Assembly: GCF_900444995.1 (NCBI RefSeq)
Contig: NZ_UAPQ01000012.1
Coordinates: 1-64,000, forward strand
Direction: 5' to 3'
DNA from: Actinomyces bovis
Lineage (GTDB): Bacteria > Actinomycetota > Actinomycetes > Actinomycetales > Actinomycetaceae
DNA: 64,000 nucleotides
The translations under genes and the position numbers were made by a program. Below the pieces are notes generated by a model that saw only the letters and a list, made by a program, of their open reading frames with translations, was not told the origin of the DNA and made no database searches. This document shows, in pieces, positions 1 through 8,649 of the stretch; position 1 is the first letter of the stretch, and every line of letters starts with the position of its first letter.

Positions 1-1
1 G

Positions 2-133
2 CGCGCCCATGAGCTCAACCCGAGCATTGAAACCGTGCTGGTGGACGGTGCCGGACACCAGGTGCGCGGCACCCGCCCCGTGGGATACTACGCGGCGGTG
101 GAGTCCTGGCTGGCGCGCCTGCTGGGCCGCTGA
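2..133 (+). CDS. C-terminal end of an alpha/beta-fold hydrolase (partial)
   Basis: Only the last 43 codons lie in the window; the gene starts before base 1. The peptide contains VDGAGHQVRGTRP followed by a terminal amphipathic stretch (YYAAVESWLARLLGR). This resembles the end of alpha/beta hydrolases, where a G-x-G-H motif supplies the catalytic histidine before the last helix. The nucleophile and acid are outside the window, so the family assignment is tentative and no substrate can be named. Confidence 0.45.
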   Translation, partial: RAHELNPSIETVLVDGAGHQVRGTRPVGYYAAVESWLARLLGR

Positions 134-400
134 AAACACGAAATCATGCGACTGCGCTGCTGGCTTTGGCAGCGGCGCCCAACTGCGGCAGGGGATCTCT
201 GACCGAGGCTGCGGCCTCGCCTCCGCGCCCCAGCTGCTCTTCGCGGCGCGGCACCCAAGCACCCATCCGCCGCGATTGTCGGCACATATGCCAGACGAAT
301 CCCGCCCGCAGCACCTACCATCGGGTAGCAAGCGCCGACGACGAGGTCGTGCGCCTCACCAGCCTTCGGCTCCTGACGCCGAGAGGCCCAGGAGACACAC

Positions 401-1843
401 ATGCAGACGCAAAACGTCACCCGCGCCCGCCCAAAGCGCCCCAAGTCCACACACCCCAAGGCTGAGCCCCTGAACACCAGGCAAAAAATCGGCCTAGTGC
501 TGGCAGTTATCGCCTTCGTCACGCCACTAGTGGTGGACGTGCCCGGATTGGAAGACCTAGGCGAACGGATGCTGGCAGTCTTCCTGCTGGCCATCGTGCT
601 GTGGGTCTCCGAGGCCATCCCCCTGGTGGCCACCGCAATGCTCGTGATCGGCCTGGAGGTTTTACTGATCTCCGACCAGGCGCTGCTGGCCGTACCTAAA
701 GACGCCACGCCCTACAGCAAGTTCCTCGGTGCCCTGGCAAACCCCGTGATCATCCTGTTCCTAGGGGGATTCTTTATTGCCGACGGCGCCGCCAAATACC
801 ATCTGGACAAAAACCTGGCCGCCGTGCTCATCCGGCCATTCACAGGCTCCGCCCGCCGCACCGTCCTAGGCTTGATGGTTATCACCGCCCTGCTGAGCAT
901 GTTCATGTCCAACACGGCGACCACCGCAACCATGTTCGCCGTCGTTATCCCGATCCTGGCGGCTGTGCCAGAAGGCAAACCCCGCGCCGGTATCGCCTTA
1001 TCCATCCCGGTGGCCGCCAATGTGGGCGGCATCGGCACGCCGGTAGGCACACCCCCTAATGCCATCGCCTTGCAGGCACTAGCTGGCCGGGGCTACCACG
1101 TGTCCTTCGCCAGTTGGATGGTGATGGCGGTGCCACTAATGCTGGTGGTGTTGCTGGGGGCTTGGCTGCTGCTGTCACTGTTGTTCATTCCCCAGGGCCT
1201 GGGGGTGGACCTGGAGATGACGACTAACTGGCACACCGACCGGCAGGCAGTCACCTTCTACGTGATCGCCGCCCTGACGATCCTGCTGTGGATGACTGAA
1301 GCCCTGCATGGGATGAGCGCCAATGTGGTCGGCTTCCTGGCGGTGGTGGCCCTCCTGGTGACTCGCGTTATGGGTGGGGAAGACATTGCCAAACTCTCCT
1401 GGCCAGTGCTGTGGCTTGTGGCCGGGGGTATTGCCCTGGGGCAAGGCGTGGCCGCCTCCAAACTGGATGCATGGATCCTCAGCCTGATCAACTGGGAGGC
1501 GCTGCCAGCCATGGCGGTGATCTTGGTGATGGGGGCCTTGGGGCTGGGCATGTCCAATGTCATTAGCCACTCCGCTGCCGCTAACCTCCTCATCCCCCTA
1601 GCCATGGGCTTGGCTACCGGAATCCAAGGGCTTGAGCCGGTGACTATCGCCGTGGTGCTGGCCCTGGCCTGCTCGCTGGGCATGAGCCTGCCAATTTCCA
1701 CGCCGCCCAACGCCATCGCCTACGCCACCGGTGAAGTTGCCACCAACGACATGGCCAAGGTTGGGGTGGTTATTGGGCTGGCGGGCACCGCCCTGCTGGT
1801 GCTGGTGATGCCGCCCTTATGGTCCGCTTTGGGGCTGCTATGA
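401..1843 (+). CDS. DASS/SLC13-type anion (dicarboxylate) transporter
   Basis: A 480-residue polytopic membrane protein of typical length for the divalent anion:Na+ symporter family. Both signature loops are visible: SNTATT followed by GGIGTPVGTPPNAIA in the first half, and SHSAAANLL with LPISTPPNAIAYATG in the second. This reflects the inverted duplication of the family. The likely role is Na+-coupled uptake of C4-dicarboxylates or sulfate; the exact substrate cannot be read from sequence. The first ~25 residues are basic and cytoplasmic, and a later start near the NTRQK segment is possible. Its stop codon overlaps the start of the downstream sensor kinase (ATGA), which suggests co-transcription and perhaps kinase control of anion uptake. 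Confidence 0.85.
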   Translation: MQTQNVTRARPKRPKSTHPKAEPLNTRQKIGLVLAVIAFVTPLVVDVPGLEDLGERMLAVFLLAIVLWVSEAIPLVATAMLVIGLEVLLISDQALLAVPKDATPYSKFLGALANPVIILFLGGFFIADGAAKYHLDKNLAAVLIRPFTGSARRTVLGLMVITALLSMFMSNTATTATMFAVVIPILAAVPEGKPRAGIALSIPVAANVGGIGTPVGTPPNAIALQALAGRGYHVSFASWMVMAVPLMLVVLLGAWLLLSLLFIPQGLGVDLEMTTNWHTDRQAVTFYVIAALTILLWMTEALHGMSANVVGFLAVVALLVTRVMGGEDIAKLSWPVLWLVAGGIALGQGVAASKLDAWILSLINWEALPAMAVILVMGALGLGMSNVISHSAAANLLIPLAMGLATGIQGLEPVTIAVVLALACSLGMSLPISTPPNAIAYATGEVATNDMAKVGVVIGLAGTALLVLVMPPLWSALGLL

Positions 1844-3888
1844 GCACCGCAGCGTCGTCAGGCCCATCCCCTGAGGTGCAGGCCGAAGGGCGCGCCAGAC
1901 TGGTGGTCGCAGTGGTCTCCTCCGCCTCCCTGGGCAGTCAAGCTGCCCATGAGGTGGACTCTGGTGTGGGACAAATCGCGCAGGTGGTGCGGATGCGCTC
2001 CCTGGCTGAGCTGGTAGCTCGCGCTTCCCGGCAAGATGAGCCCGCCATGGGCACCGTCGCCCTCATCATCGTCACCGATGAGGTAGGCAATCTTGACGAC
2101 GTCGCCGCCCTGGTGGCCCAAAGCCCCGCCCTGGCCTCCGCCCGCCTAATCCTGCTGACCGAACGCACAGACCTGCAGGACCTAGGCCGCGCCATCGACG
2201 ACGAACTAGTGCGCGAGGTGGTGGCCGTGCCCTGGACCCCCGGGGCGATCGGAGAGCGGGCCGCCGCCCAAACCTGGCGCTGGATGCAGGAGCACCTGTC
2301 CGAGGAGGAACTACGCCGTCAGGCAGTGGCGGAGGACGCCGACCCCGACGAGCACCTGTCTCCCCTGCTTAGCGCCCTCAGCCACAGCACCGATGCGCTC
2401 ACCAGAGAGTTCATCGCCGCCTGCGAGCAGGTGCTAGGGCCCCGCCCCCGCCTGCACCTGCCCGCCGGCGTGCGGTTAACCCACCAAGGGCAGGCGGTGG
2501 CCGGTGTTTACATCGTCATCAACGGGGCCGTGGCGCTCACCCGCGAGACCCGTGTGGGTGAAGTGACCCTGCACCATGCCACCACTGGCCGCATTATTGG
2601 CTTGGTTGCCTTGGCCTCCCAGGGGCGCGCCTCCGTCACCTCCACCACCACCACCGACGTCGAGCTAATCCTCTTATCCATTGAGCAACTGGACCGCTCA
2701 CTGCGGGAAAACCCCGTAACCGAACAAACCCTGGCCGCACTGCTGATCGGATCCCTAACCACCCGCCTAGCCCGCTCCGAAATCCTCCAGGTGGAGAAGA
2801 TCGAGCTGGTATCCGCCCTGGAAGAAGAACGCAAGCAGGCCACCATGGCGCTGGCTGCCCTAGAGCAAGCCCGCCTGGAGTTGCTGGCGCAGGAGCGTTT
2901 CGCAACCTTGGGTGAGTTGGCCGCCGGCGTTGCCCACGAACTCAACAACCCCGTGGCGGCCCTAGAAGGCGCCAATAAACACCTGCGCCGTGACCTTTCC
3001 GCACTGCTCGCCCGCCACCCCGACGGCGAACTCATCAACACCACGGCCGCTGCCGCCCGCACCCGCCCAGCGGCCTCCACCCGGCAGGAACGCGCAGACC
3101 GGCGCGCCCTGGAAGCCGTGGTGGGTGACCGCGAACTGGCCCGGCGCCTGGTGACCCTAGGGATAGGTGCCCACACCGACCCCGCAGAAGTGCGGGCCCT
3201 GGCAGCCAATGAAGACCGCCTGTCAGTAGCCCTGCTGGCCGCCTCCATTGGCCGTGAGGCCCGCAACGCCACCTTGGCCACTGATCGCATCCGGGGGCTG
3301 GTTTCCTCCCTATCTGCCTACGTCCGCCCCGAGGGTGAGATGAGTCAGGACGTTGATGTGCGCGAGGTCTTAGAAGACTCGCTGCGCCTGACCGCCCACC
3401 GCCTTCACGGCGTCGAACTGGTACGCGAATACGAGGAAGTGCCCACCGTGCCAGGGCGCTCCGGGGAGCTTGCCCAGGTGTGGACCAATATTTTGTCCAA
3501 CGCCGCTGACGCGCTCGCGGCTCGCACGGCGAAGGAGCCCACAGGAACCTGCCAGCCCTGCGTGCACCTGCGGGCCCTGCGGCAAGGCGAGGCGGTGCGG
3601 GTGGAGGTGGAGGACAACGGGCCCGGAATCGATCCGGCTGTGCTGCCACATATCTTTGAGCCCCGCTTCACCACCAAGCATGGGCAGGTGCGTTTTGGGT
3701 TGGGCTTAGGCATGGGCCTGGCCAAGAGCGTGGTGGACTCTCACGGGGGCACCATTGAGGTGGTCTCGCAGCCGGGCCGCACTTGTGTGACCGTAGTGCT
3801 GCAGACCACCGCCCCTAAGGCCCCCGGCCGCGGCCGGTCCAAAGCAGTTCCAAGGGCTGAACAGCCACCAGATAAGGAGGAGCCATGA
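1840..3888 (+). CDS. Sensor histidine kinase with cyclic-nucleotide-binding-like domain
   Basis: A 682-residue soluble kinase. The ATG at 1840 overlaps the transporter stop. Domain order: a receiver-like Rossmann segment (about residues 10-140), a cNMP-binding-like beta-barrel (about 200-310, PAGVRLTHQGQAVAGVYIVINGAV), a coiled linker, a dimerisation helix with the H-box GVAHELNNPVAAL (phospho-accepting His366), then the ATPase (N-box WTNILSNAADAL, G1 VEDNGPGIDP, F-box FEPRFTTKHG, G2 GLGLGMGLAKS). About 100 residues of Ala/Arg-rich sequence separate the H-box from the ATPase, longer than usual. There are no membrane segments, so it senses a cytoplasmic signal. It overlaps the next gene by 4 bp and is very probably that receiver's partner. 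Confidence 0.85.
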   Translation: MSTAASSGPSPEVQAEGRARLVVAVVSSASLGSQAAHEVDSGVGQIAQVVRMRSLAELVARASRQDEPAMGTVALIIVTDEVGNLDDVAALVAQSPALASARLILLTERTDLQDLGRAIDDELVREVVAVPWTPGAIGERAAAQTWRWMQEHLSEEELRRQAVAEDADPDEHLSPLLSALSHSTDALTREFIAACEQVLGPRPRLHLPAGVRLTHQGQAVAGVYIVINGAVALTRETRVGEVTLHHATTGRIIGLVALASQGRASVTSTTTTDVELILLSIEQLDRSLRENPVTEQTLAALLIGSLTTRLARSEILQVEKIELVSALEEERKQATMALAALEQARLELLAQERFATLGELAAGVAHELNNPVAALEGANKHLRRDLSALLARHPDGELINTTAAAARTRPAASTRQERADRRALEAVVGDRELARRLVTLGIGAHTDPAEVRALAANEDRLSVALLAASIGREARNATLATDRIRGLVSSLSAYVRPEGEMSQDVDVREVLEDSLRLTAHRLHGVELVREYEEVPTVPGRSGELAQVWTNILSNAADALAARTAKEPTGTCQPCVHLRALRQGEAVRVEVEDNGPGIDPAVLPHIFEPRFTTKHGQVRFGLGLGMGLAKSVVDSHGGTIEVVSQPGRTCVTVVLQTTAPKAPGRGRSKAVPRAEQPPDKEEP

Positions 3889-4364
3889 AGCTGACCATCC
3901 TGGTTGTGGAAGATGAGCCGGAGGTGCGTGACGCCGTGGTGGGGGACCTGGAGGTTTTTTCATCCACAGTGCGCATTGAGCCAGCTGAGGATGTTGATGA
4001 CGCCTGGGAGGTGGTCGAGGAGGTGATTGACGACGGCGACCTGTTGGCGCTGGTTCTGGCTGACCACCGCCTGCCGGGGCGCAGCGGCGTCGACATGTTG
4101 GTGGAGATGACTGGGGATGAGCGCACTGTTGCGGCAGGCAAAGTGCTGGTAACCGGGCAGGCCGACCAGGCAGACACAATCCGAGCCGTCAACCAGGCGG
4201 GTCTGGACCACTACATTGCCAAGCCCTGGGACCCCGCTGATCTCCAAGACACTGTGCGCACTCAGCTGACGGACTATGTGCTGGCGGAGGGCCTAGACCC
4301 CCTGCCGCATCTGCGCGCCCTGGACGGCGCACGCGCGCTGGAGGTCATCCACGGGACCGACTAG
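3885..4364 (+). CDS. Single-domain response regulator
   Basis: A 159-residue protein that is essentially one receiver domain. It has the acidic cluster VVEDEP (E9, D10), phospho-acceptor Asp60 in VLADHRLPG, a Thr in VLVTGQAD and Lys113 in YIAKPWDP. There is no DNA-binding output domain; only about 35 residues follow the receiver. It probably acts by protein contact, perhaps on the kinase or the neighbouring transporter. A 4-bp ATGA overlap couples it to the kinase gene. The IAKPW motif is also common in receivers of the NtrC/CheY-like class. Confidence 0.85.
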   Translation: MKLTILVVEDEPEVRDAVVGDLEVFSSTVRIEPAEDVDDAWEVVEEVIDDGDLLALVLADHRLPGRSGVDMLVEMTGDERTVAAGKVLVTGQADQADTIRAVNQAGLDHYIAKPWDPADLQDTVRTQLTDYVLAEGLDPLPHLRALDGARALEVIHGTD

Positions 4365-4422
4365 GCGGGGCATCCGACCCTCGGTAAGGGCACGCAGCCG
4401 GGTGGTATGGGAGGATCGGCCT

Positions 4423-5667
4423 ATGACCGCCCTAACTAAGCCTTCGCGCCCCGTGGTTCCAGACGTCCCCTCGCCCCGCAGCCAGGGGGAGTCGATTGCC
4501 ACGGTGCTGGCCATGCTGTCTGTGGCAGCCGTGGGACTTTATTTTGTGCGCACCCTGGTGGGACCGGCGTTCTTAGCGCTGACGCTAGTCATCACGGTGC
4601 GGCCAATGGTCACCTGGATGGTGCGCCACCGCGTGCCCCGGGCTTTGGCGGCAACGGTGGCGCTTACCGCCATCTACGCCTTTGTGGTGGCGATGTTCGT
4701 GGCTATGGGTGTGGCGATTGCGCAGCTGGTAGACACGCTGCCGGACTATTCGAACAAATTTGAAGGGCTTTGGAAGCAGGCCCTGGGGTTGCTGGCCAAG
4801 ATGGGCGTGGACCAGAACACGCTGATGAAGCAGTTCAGCTCCATGATCGACACCCAAAAAGTGGTTTCTGTGGCCCAGGAATTGCTCGGGCAGATCTCCT
4901 CTGCGGGCTCCATGCTGACACTGCTGGCCTTGACCATTGCCTTCATCATCTTTGACACCTCGCGCATTGAGGGGCGCACTGCCGCCTTGGTGGAGCTTAA
5001 GCCGGGGCTGGCTACAGCGCTGGCGGACTTTGCTGTGTCCGTCCGCTCCTACTGGATGGTGTCCACGGTTTTCGGTTTGATCGTTGCGGCCATCAACTGG
5101 GTGTCCTTGTGGTGGCTTGACGTGCCGATGGCGATGACCTGGGCGCTGGTTGCCTTTATCACCAACTACATCCCCAATATCGGCTTTGTGATTGGCGTGA
5201 TCCCGCCGACCATCTTGGCGCTGGTTGACTCCGGGCCGTGGACAGCACTGTGGGTGGTGGTGACCTATGCGGTGGCGAACTTCGTGATCCAGTCGATTAT
5301 TCAGCCGAAGTTCACGGGCGACGCCGTCGGCCTGAATATGACCACCACCTTCTTGTCCCTGGTGCTGTGGTCCACGGTGATTGGCGCCCTGGGCACGATC
5401 CTCGCGGTGCCGCTCACCCTGTTCGCCAAGGCTGTGCTTATTGACTCCGACCCGCGGGCAGCCTGGGTGAGGTTGTTCCTCTCCGCGGGGGATTCCCTGG
5501 ACTTGGAGCCAGATTCTGAGCCCGCAGAGTTGGCGTCACGCGACCTGGATGGCGACGACGTCGAGGGCTTGGATCCGGCTGAGCGCAAGCAGGTGGAGGG
5601 TGTGGCTCGTGAGGCTGCCCGCACTGCTGCGGCAGCGGCCACCGGAAAGGCGCTGCCACCGCGGTAG
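4423..5667 (+). CDS. AI-2E family (PerM-like) transporter
   Basis: A 414-residue membrane protein. The ATG at 4423 is preferred because GGGAGGA sits 7 nt upstream; an upstream in-frame GTG at 4402 has no comparable site. The family pattern is visible: two N-terminal membrane segments, a long soluble middle region (KFEGLWKQALGLLAKMGVDQNTL), then a membrane block with TNYIPNIGFVIGVIPPTILAL and QSIIQPKFTGDAVGLNMTTTFLSL, which is characteristic. Members export small molecules or act as Na+/H+ antiporters, and the substrate here is unknown. The C-terminal ~60 residues are acidic and Ala-rich. Confidence 0.85.
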   Translation: MTALTKPSRPVVPDVPSPRSQGESIATVLAMLSVAAVGLYFVRTLVGPAFLALTLVITVRPMVTWMVRHRVPRALAATVALTAIYAFVVAMFVAMGVAIAQLVDTLPDYSNKFEGLWKQALGLLAKMGVDQNTLMKQFSSMIDTQKVVSVAQELLGQISSAGSMLTLLALTIAFIIFDTSRIEGRTAALVELKPGLATALADFAVSVRSYWMVSTVFGLIVAAINWVSLWWLDVPMAMTWALVAFITNYIPNIGFVIGVIPPTILALVDSGPWTALWVVVTYAVANFVIQSIIQPKFTGDAVGLNMTTTFLSLVLWSTVIGALGTILAVPLTLFAKAVLIDSDPRAAWVRLFLSAGDSLDLEPDSEPAELASRDLDGDDVEGLDPAERKQVEGVAREAARTAAAAATGKALPPR

Positions 5668-5749
5668 CCCAGTGCTGGAGTGGGCGCCAGAACTAGGGTG
5701 TCAGTGGCGGCAAACCCTCTGAGAGGCTGCCTGTTTTCCCTGCAACTCC

Positions 5750-5843
5750 AACAAATGTTGATTTAGGCATCCCCTAAATCAACATGGTTTGGCGTTTTTG
5801 GGGGAAACGTGATGATTTAGCTCGCGGGCCGGGCCTCAGGCGC
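5750..5843. repeat. 94-bp direct repeat, copy 1, with TGTTGATTTAG palindrome
   Basis: This copy lies downstream of the AlbA_2 gene and includes its last codons and stop. It matches 7581-7674 at a constant offset of 1,831 bp with about six differences. It contains the palindrome TGTTGATTTAG / CTAAATCAACA (arms 5756-5766 and 5774-5784, 7-nt centre). A further half-site TGATTTAG at 5813-5820 overlaps the stop codon of the gene. Confidence 0.9.
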
Positions 5844-7562
5844 CAAGCGGTAGGCGGTTGAACGGCCAGAGCCCACACGGCGTAACTGACGGCGTTCCGT
5901 CATAGCGACTAAGGCCTTTTGGGCGGTGCCTCGAGAGATTCCAGCCAAGCGCATCAGATCTCCAGTGCTGATTGTCTCGAAGGCATGACACCAAGCCAGT
6001 GCTGTGCTGATGCAGTCCTCCAGTGTGGTGGAGGCGTAAGGCAGCACTTCGGCGAACCAAGGGGACTGTCTGGCAGGTCGCACCGTCTCGCGCGCGATCG
6101 GTCCTAGTAGCCAGGCATTGTTGTGCTTCTCAATCAATGGGGTGCTGCCAACTGTGCACTGCCCGGTGGCTCGTAAAGCCGCTTCCGCGCCCTCTTGGTC
6201 TGTTTGCAGGGCCTGGGCAACAGAGGTAGCGGTCACAAAGGCGGAACGCAGTAACTGGTCAATTATGACGGCCACCCTGGTGTCCCGCTGTCTTGGCAGA
6301 GGGCGGATCTCTTTGAACAGTTCAGCAACAGGCAAGATCGGATCCCCACCACGCAAAGTGCACACTACATGTGGTCCAGACTCTTCCACGATGCTGGGTG
6401 GGCGGTGACCTAAGGGAATCATGGCGGCATACATGCGATCCACCCCTAAGCCTTGCTTCTCCACTAGTGACAGGGCCCGGAATAAGTCGGCCAGGGCGGG
6501 GTAACGGGCGTGCCGGTTGCTCAGGACGTTGGAGGCGTCGATTCCGCCAGTGAACCCTCCTGGGCTGCGCACAATGAGTGCAGAGTCCAAGGTGATCCAC
6601 CTGACCTCGGTGGGTTCCGGGGAGTTCCAGTCGCGGTGGATCACGCCATTGAGGATCGCTTCGCGAATGGCGCTTGGAGGGACTTTGCGTTGTGGCGTCA
6701 GGGAAAAGCGTTCTGAGGGTTGGGCTGAGTACTCGTTGAGGCTAGCCAGTGCCTGTTCTATGACATTTACCTGCTCCAGCAAAGACAGCTCTGGTGCTGG
6801 GGTGATGCGGTTGGTTACCGAACCGCCGAAGACGTCAAGCACGGTTAGTTCCAGCAAGGTGGCATGGGCTGGAGTGAGTGTGAGTCGGGCGGCTTGGGAT
6901 AGATGATCGTCAGACCTGAGGGCTGCGATTTGGCGCAGTAGGTCCCGGTTAGTTTGTGTGGTTTCCGCGTTCAGGCTGGCGCGGACCAGGGTCATTGCCG
7001 CAGGGGTGACATCCTTGATAGTGAGCGACGAGGTGTCGGCCATGGAGTCATGGTTCTGCGCCTGCTCGCGGTGCAGCCACCACTCTGTTCGATCCACTGG
7101 GCGGCAAGAATCCCCGACCCTCCAGCGCAAGCGGTCGTGGGTGTCGGGGACCGGCTCGCGTGACTCCGCTACATAGAGGACCAGCAGCCGTTGGCCTCCT
7201 ACGTGGTGTTCTTCGATTGCAGGGGCGACGTCGATGGCTTGGTGGATGCGTTGGCGAAGCCAGTCCAGGTTCAGTTCTGTACCAAGAATGACGCCGGAGC
7301 CATCCTCCACCCCCAGTATCAGTGCGCCCCCACCGGGAGAGTTGGCCATGCACGCGACTTCATCGGCCAGTTTGGTAGCTGCTGCTGGATTCTCGGTGCT
7401 TCCTGGCTCCAAGCTGGTGCCGTTGCGTCTGCCAGCTTCCTCCTTGAAGTCAATGCTGGCTGACTCCGAGTGTGAGGTTAGGACTCCGGCAACCTCTGAA
7501 GCCAGAATCCTTGAGACTTCCTGGCGCAGCTGGTCTCTGCGGTCCAAGCCAGTAAGAGCCAC
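5817..7562 (-). CDS. AlbA_2 / HATPase_c_4 regulator with C-terminal winged helix (first copy)
   Basis: A 581-residue protein of the COG2865-like group. The GTG start at 7562 follows a G-rich site (GCGGGGGATAAC). Domain order: AlbA_2 (Schlafen-type) nucleic-acid domain at about residues 30-160 (IDFKEEAGRR, GGGALILGVED), a linker, an ATP-binding HATPase_c_4 region at about 300-400 (REAILNGVIHRDW, RSPGGFTGG, EKQGLGVDRMY), and a C-terminal winged helix (ISTGDLMRLAGISRGTAQKAL). Biochemical function is unknown; such proteins are annotated as predicted transcriptional regulators or defence-related. Its last residues (APEARPAS) lie inside the 94-bp direct repeat that also occurs at the 3' end of pdxK, which suggests insertion as a cassette. 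Confidence 0.85.
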   Translation of the reverse strand: MALTGLDRRDQLRQEVSRILASEVAGVLTSHSESASIDFKEEAGRRNGTSLEPGSTENPAAATKLADEVACMANSPGGGALILGVEDGSGVILGTELNLDWLRQRIHQAIDVAPAIEEHHVGGQRLLVLYVAESREPVPDTHDRLRWRVGDSCRPVDRTEWWLHREQAQNHDSMADTSSLTIKDVTPAAMTLVRASLNAETTQTNRDLLRQIAALRSDDHLSQAARLTLTPAHATLLELTVLDVFGGSVTNRITPAPELSLLEQVNVIEQALASLNEYSAQPSERFSLTPQRKVPPSAIREAILNGVIHRDWNSPEPTEVRWITLDSALIVRSPGGFTGGIDASNVLSNRHARYPALADLFRALSLVEKQGLGVDRMYAAMIPLGHRPPSIVEESGPHVVCTLRGGDPILPVAELFKEIRPLPRQRDTRVAVIIDQLLRSAFVTATSVAQALQTDQEGAEAALRATGQCTVGSTPLIEKHNNAWLLGPIARETVRPARQSPWFAEVLPYASTTLEDCISTALAWCHAFETISTGDLMRLAGISRGTAQKALVAMTERRQLRRVGSGRSTAYRLAPEARPAS

Positions 7563-7580
7563 GTTATCCCCCGCGATCGC

Positions 7581-7674
7581 AACGAATGTTGATTTAGCAT
7601 ACCCCTAAATCAACACGGTTTGGCGTTTTTGGGGGAAACGTGATGATTTAGCTCGCGGGCCGGGCCTCAGGCGC
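7581..7674. repeat. 94-bp direct repeat, copy 2, with TGTTGATTTAG palindrome
   Basis: This is the partner of 5750-5843, located between the AlbA_2 start codon (7562) and the pdxK stop (7667). The palindrome arms are 7587-7597 and 7605-7615, within about 60 bp upstream of the GTG start, so it is well placed as an operator of the AlbA_2 gene. The last bases of the repeat are the 3' end of pdxK, read in another frame from the AlbA_2 C-terminus. Confidence 0.9.
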
Positions 7675-8485
7675 GCCCGTAGCGGCCCTGGTAGACGCAA
7701 TCGAAGGGGGCCTGGCCGTGCATGCGGTTTTCGATCGCGGAGACCACCACTTCCTTAGCGGTGCGTGCAGCCTCCAAAGGCGTCGCCCCCTTGGCCAGCT
7801 CCGCAGTGATCGCCGCAGCCAGAGTGCAGCCCGCCCCGGAGACGCGCTCCTCACCAATGGCCGGGACCTCCAGGACCTCCAGGTTGGTGCCGTCGTAGAA
7901 GACATCCAGAGCGGTGCCGGTGCCCAGCAGCGTGCCGGCCTTTGCCAGCACGTTGGGGACGCCCTGGTTGTGGATGCGCTTGGCGGCGTCCTTGAGTTGG
8001 GCCAGCGTGTTGATCTCCTGGACGCCAGCGAGAATCTGCGTCTCGAAGAGGTTTGGGGTGGCAATGGTGGCCAAGGGCAGCACCTGCTCGCGCAAGGCAT
8101 TGTCGATGTCCAGGGCGGCCCCTGGCTCCTGGCCCTTGCAGATCAGCACCGGATCCACCACGACCTGGCTCAGTTGGTGCTTCCGCAAAGCCTGCGCCAC
8201 GGTCTCAATGGTGGGGATGGTGCCGAGCATGCCGATCTTCACGGCGTCGATCTGCCCATGCACGCCGACGGCGGCCTCGATTTGGTCGGCAATGATCTGT
8301 GGCTCGATAGGCACAAAGCGGTGGTCGAAGCCCTGCTTGGGGTCAAAAGAGACGATGCAGGTAAGAGAGACGCAGCCGAAGACGCCGAGCTGTGTGAAGG
8401 TTTTGAGGTCCGTCTGGGCGCCCGCTCCGCCGGAGGCTTCTGAGCCGGCGATGGCGAGGGTGATGGGGGTGTGCTGTGTGGCCAT
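7667..8485 (-). CDS. pdxK: Pyridoxine/hydroxymethylpyrimidine kinase (PdxK/ThiD family)
   Basis: A 272-residue ribokinase-superfamily kinase that phosphorylates vitamin B6 vitamers and/or HMP with ATP in the cytoplasm. The ATG at 8485 (MATQHTPITLAIAGSEASG) fits the usual N-terminus; an upstream in-frame extension reads as non-coding. Visible motifs: GSEASGGAGAQTDLKTF substrate loop, KIGMLGT, VVDPVLICKG, ATPNLFE and the anion-hole segment VSGAGCTLAAA. The VCKG-like and GAGC motifs resemble the Gram-positive PdxK clade with a cysteine in place of the classical arrangement, so PdxK is favoured over ThiD. The gene sits between two repeat-bounded accessory genes. Confidence 0.8.
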   Translation of the reverse strand: MATQHTPITLAIAGSEASGGAGAQTDLKTFTQLGVFGCVSLTCIVSFDPKQGFDHRFVPIEPQIIADQIEAAVGVHGQIDAVKIGMLGTIPTIETVAQALRKHQLSQVVVDPVLICKGQEPGAALDIDNALREQVLPLATIATPNLFETQILAGVQEINTLAQLKDAAKRIHNQGVPNVLAKAGTLLGTGTALDVFYDGTNLEVLEVPAIGEERVSGAGCTLAAAITAELAKGATPLEAARTAKEVVVSAIENRMHGQAPFDCVYQGRYGRA

Positions 8486-8574
8486 ACGCCAACTCTGCCC
8501 CGCTGGTGGCAGTGCCGCCAAGCGTTTCCTTGCGCGGTGTGGGCGGAGTGAGTTCGCAGCCCGGCTCAAACCAC

Positions 8575-8629
8575 AGTAACTGCTATTTACTGCTAATTTG
8601 GGCTAAATTAGCAGTAAATAGCAGTTACT
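8575..8629. repeat. 25-bp-arm perfect palindrome upstream of fic
   Basis: The arms 8575-8599 and 8605-8629 are perfect inverted repeats around the 5-nt centre GGGCT. Each arm contains two tandem CTGCTA-TTT half-sites about 10 bp apart. It ends 20 bp before the Fic start codon. The same structure with 20-bp arms recurs just after the gene (10005-10049). It is strongly suggestive of an operator for the protein's own winged-helix domain. Confidence 0.9.
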
Positions 8630-8649
8630 CTGTCCTTTAGGAGAGCAGC

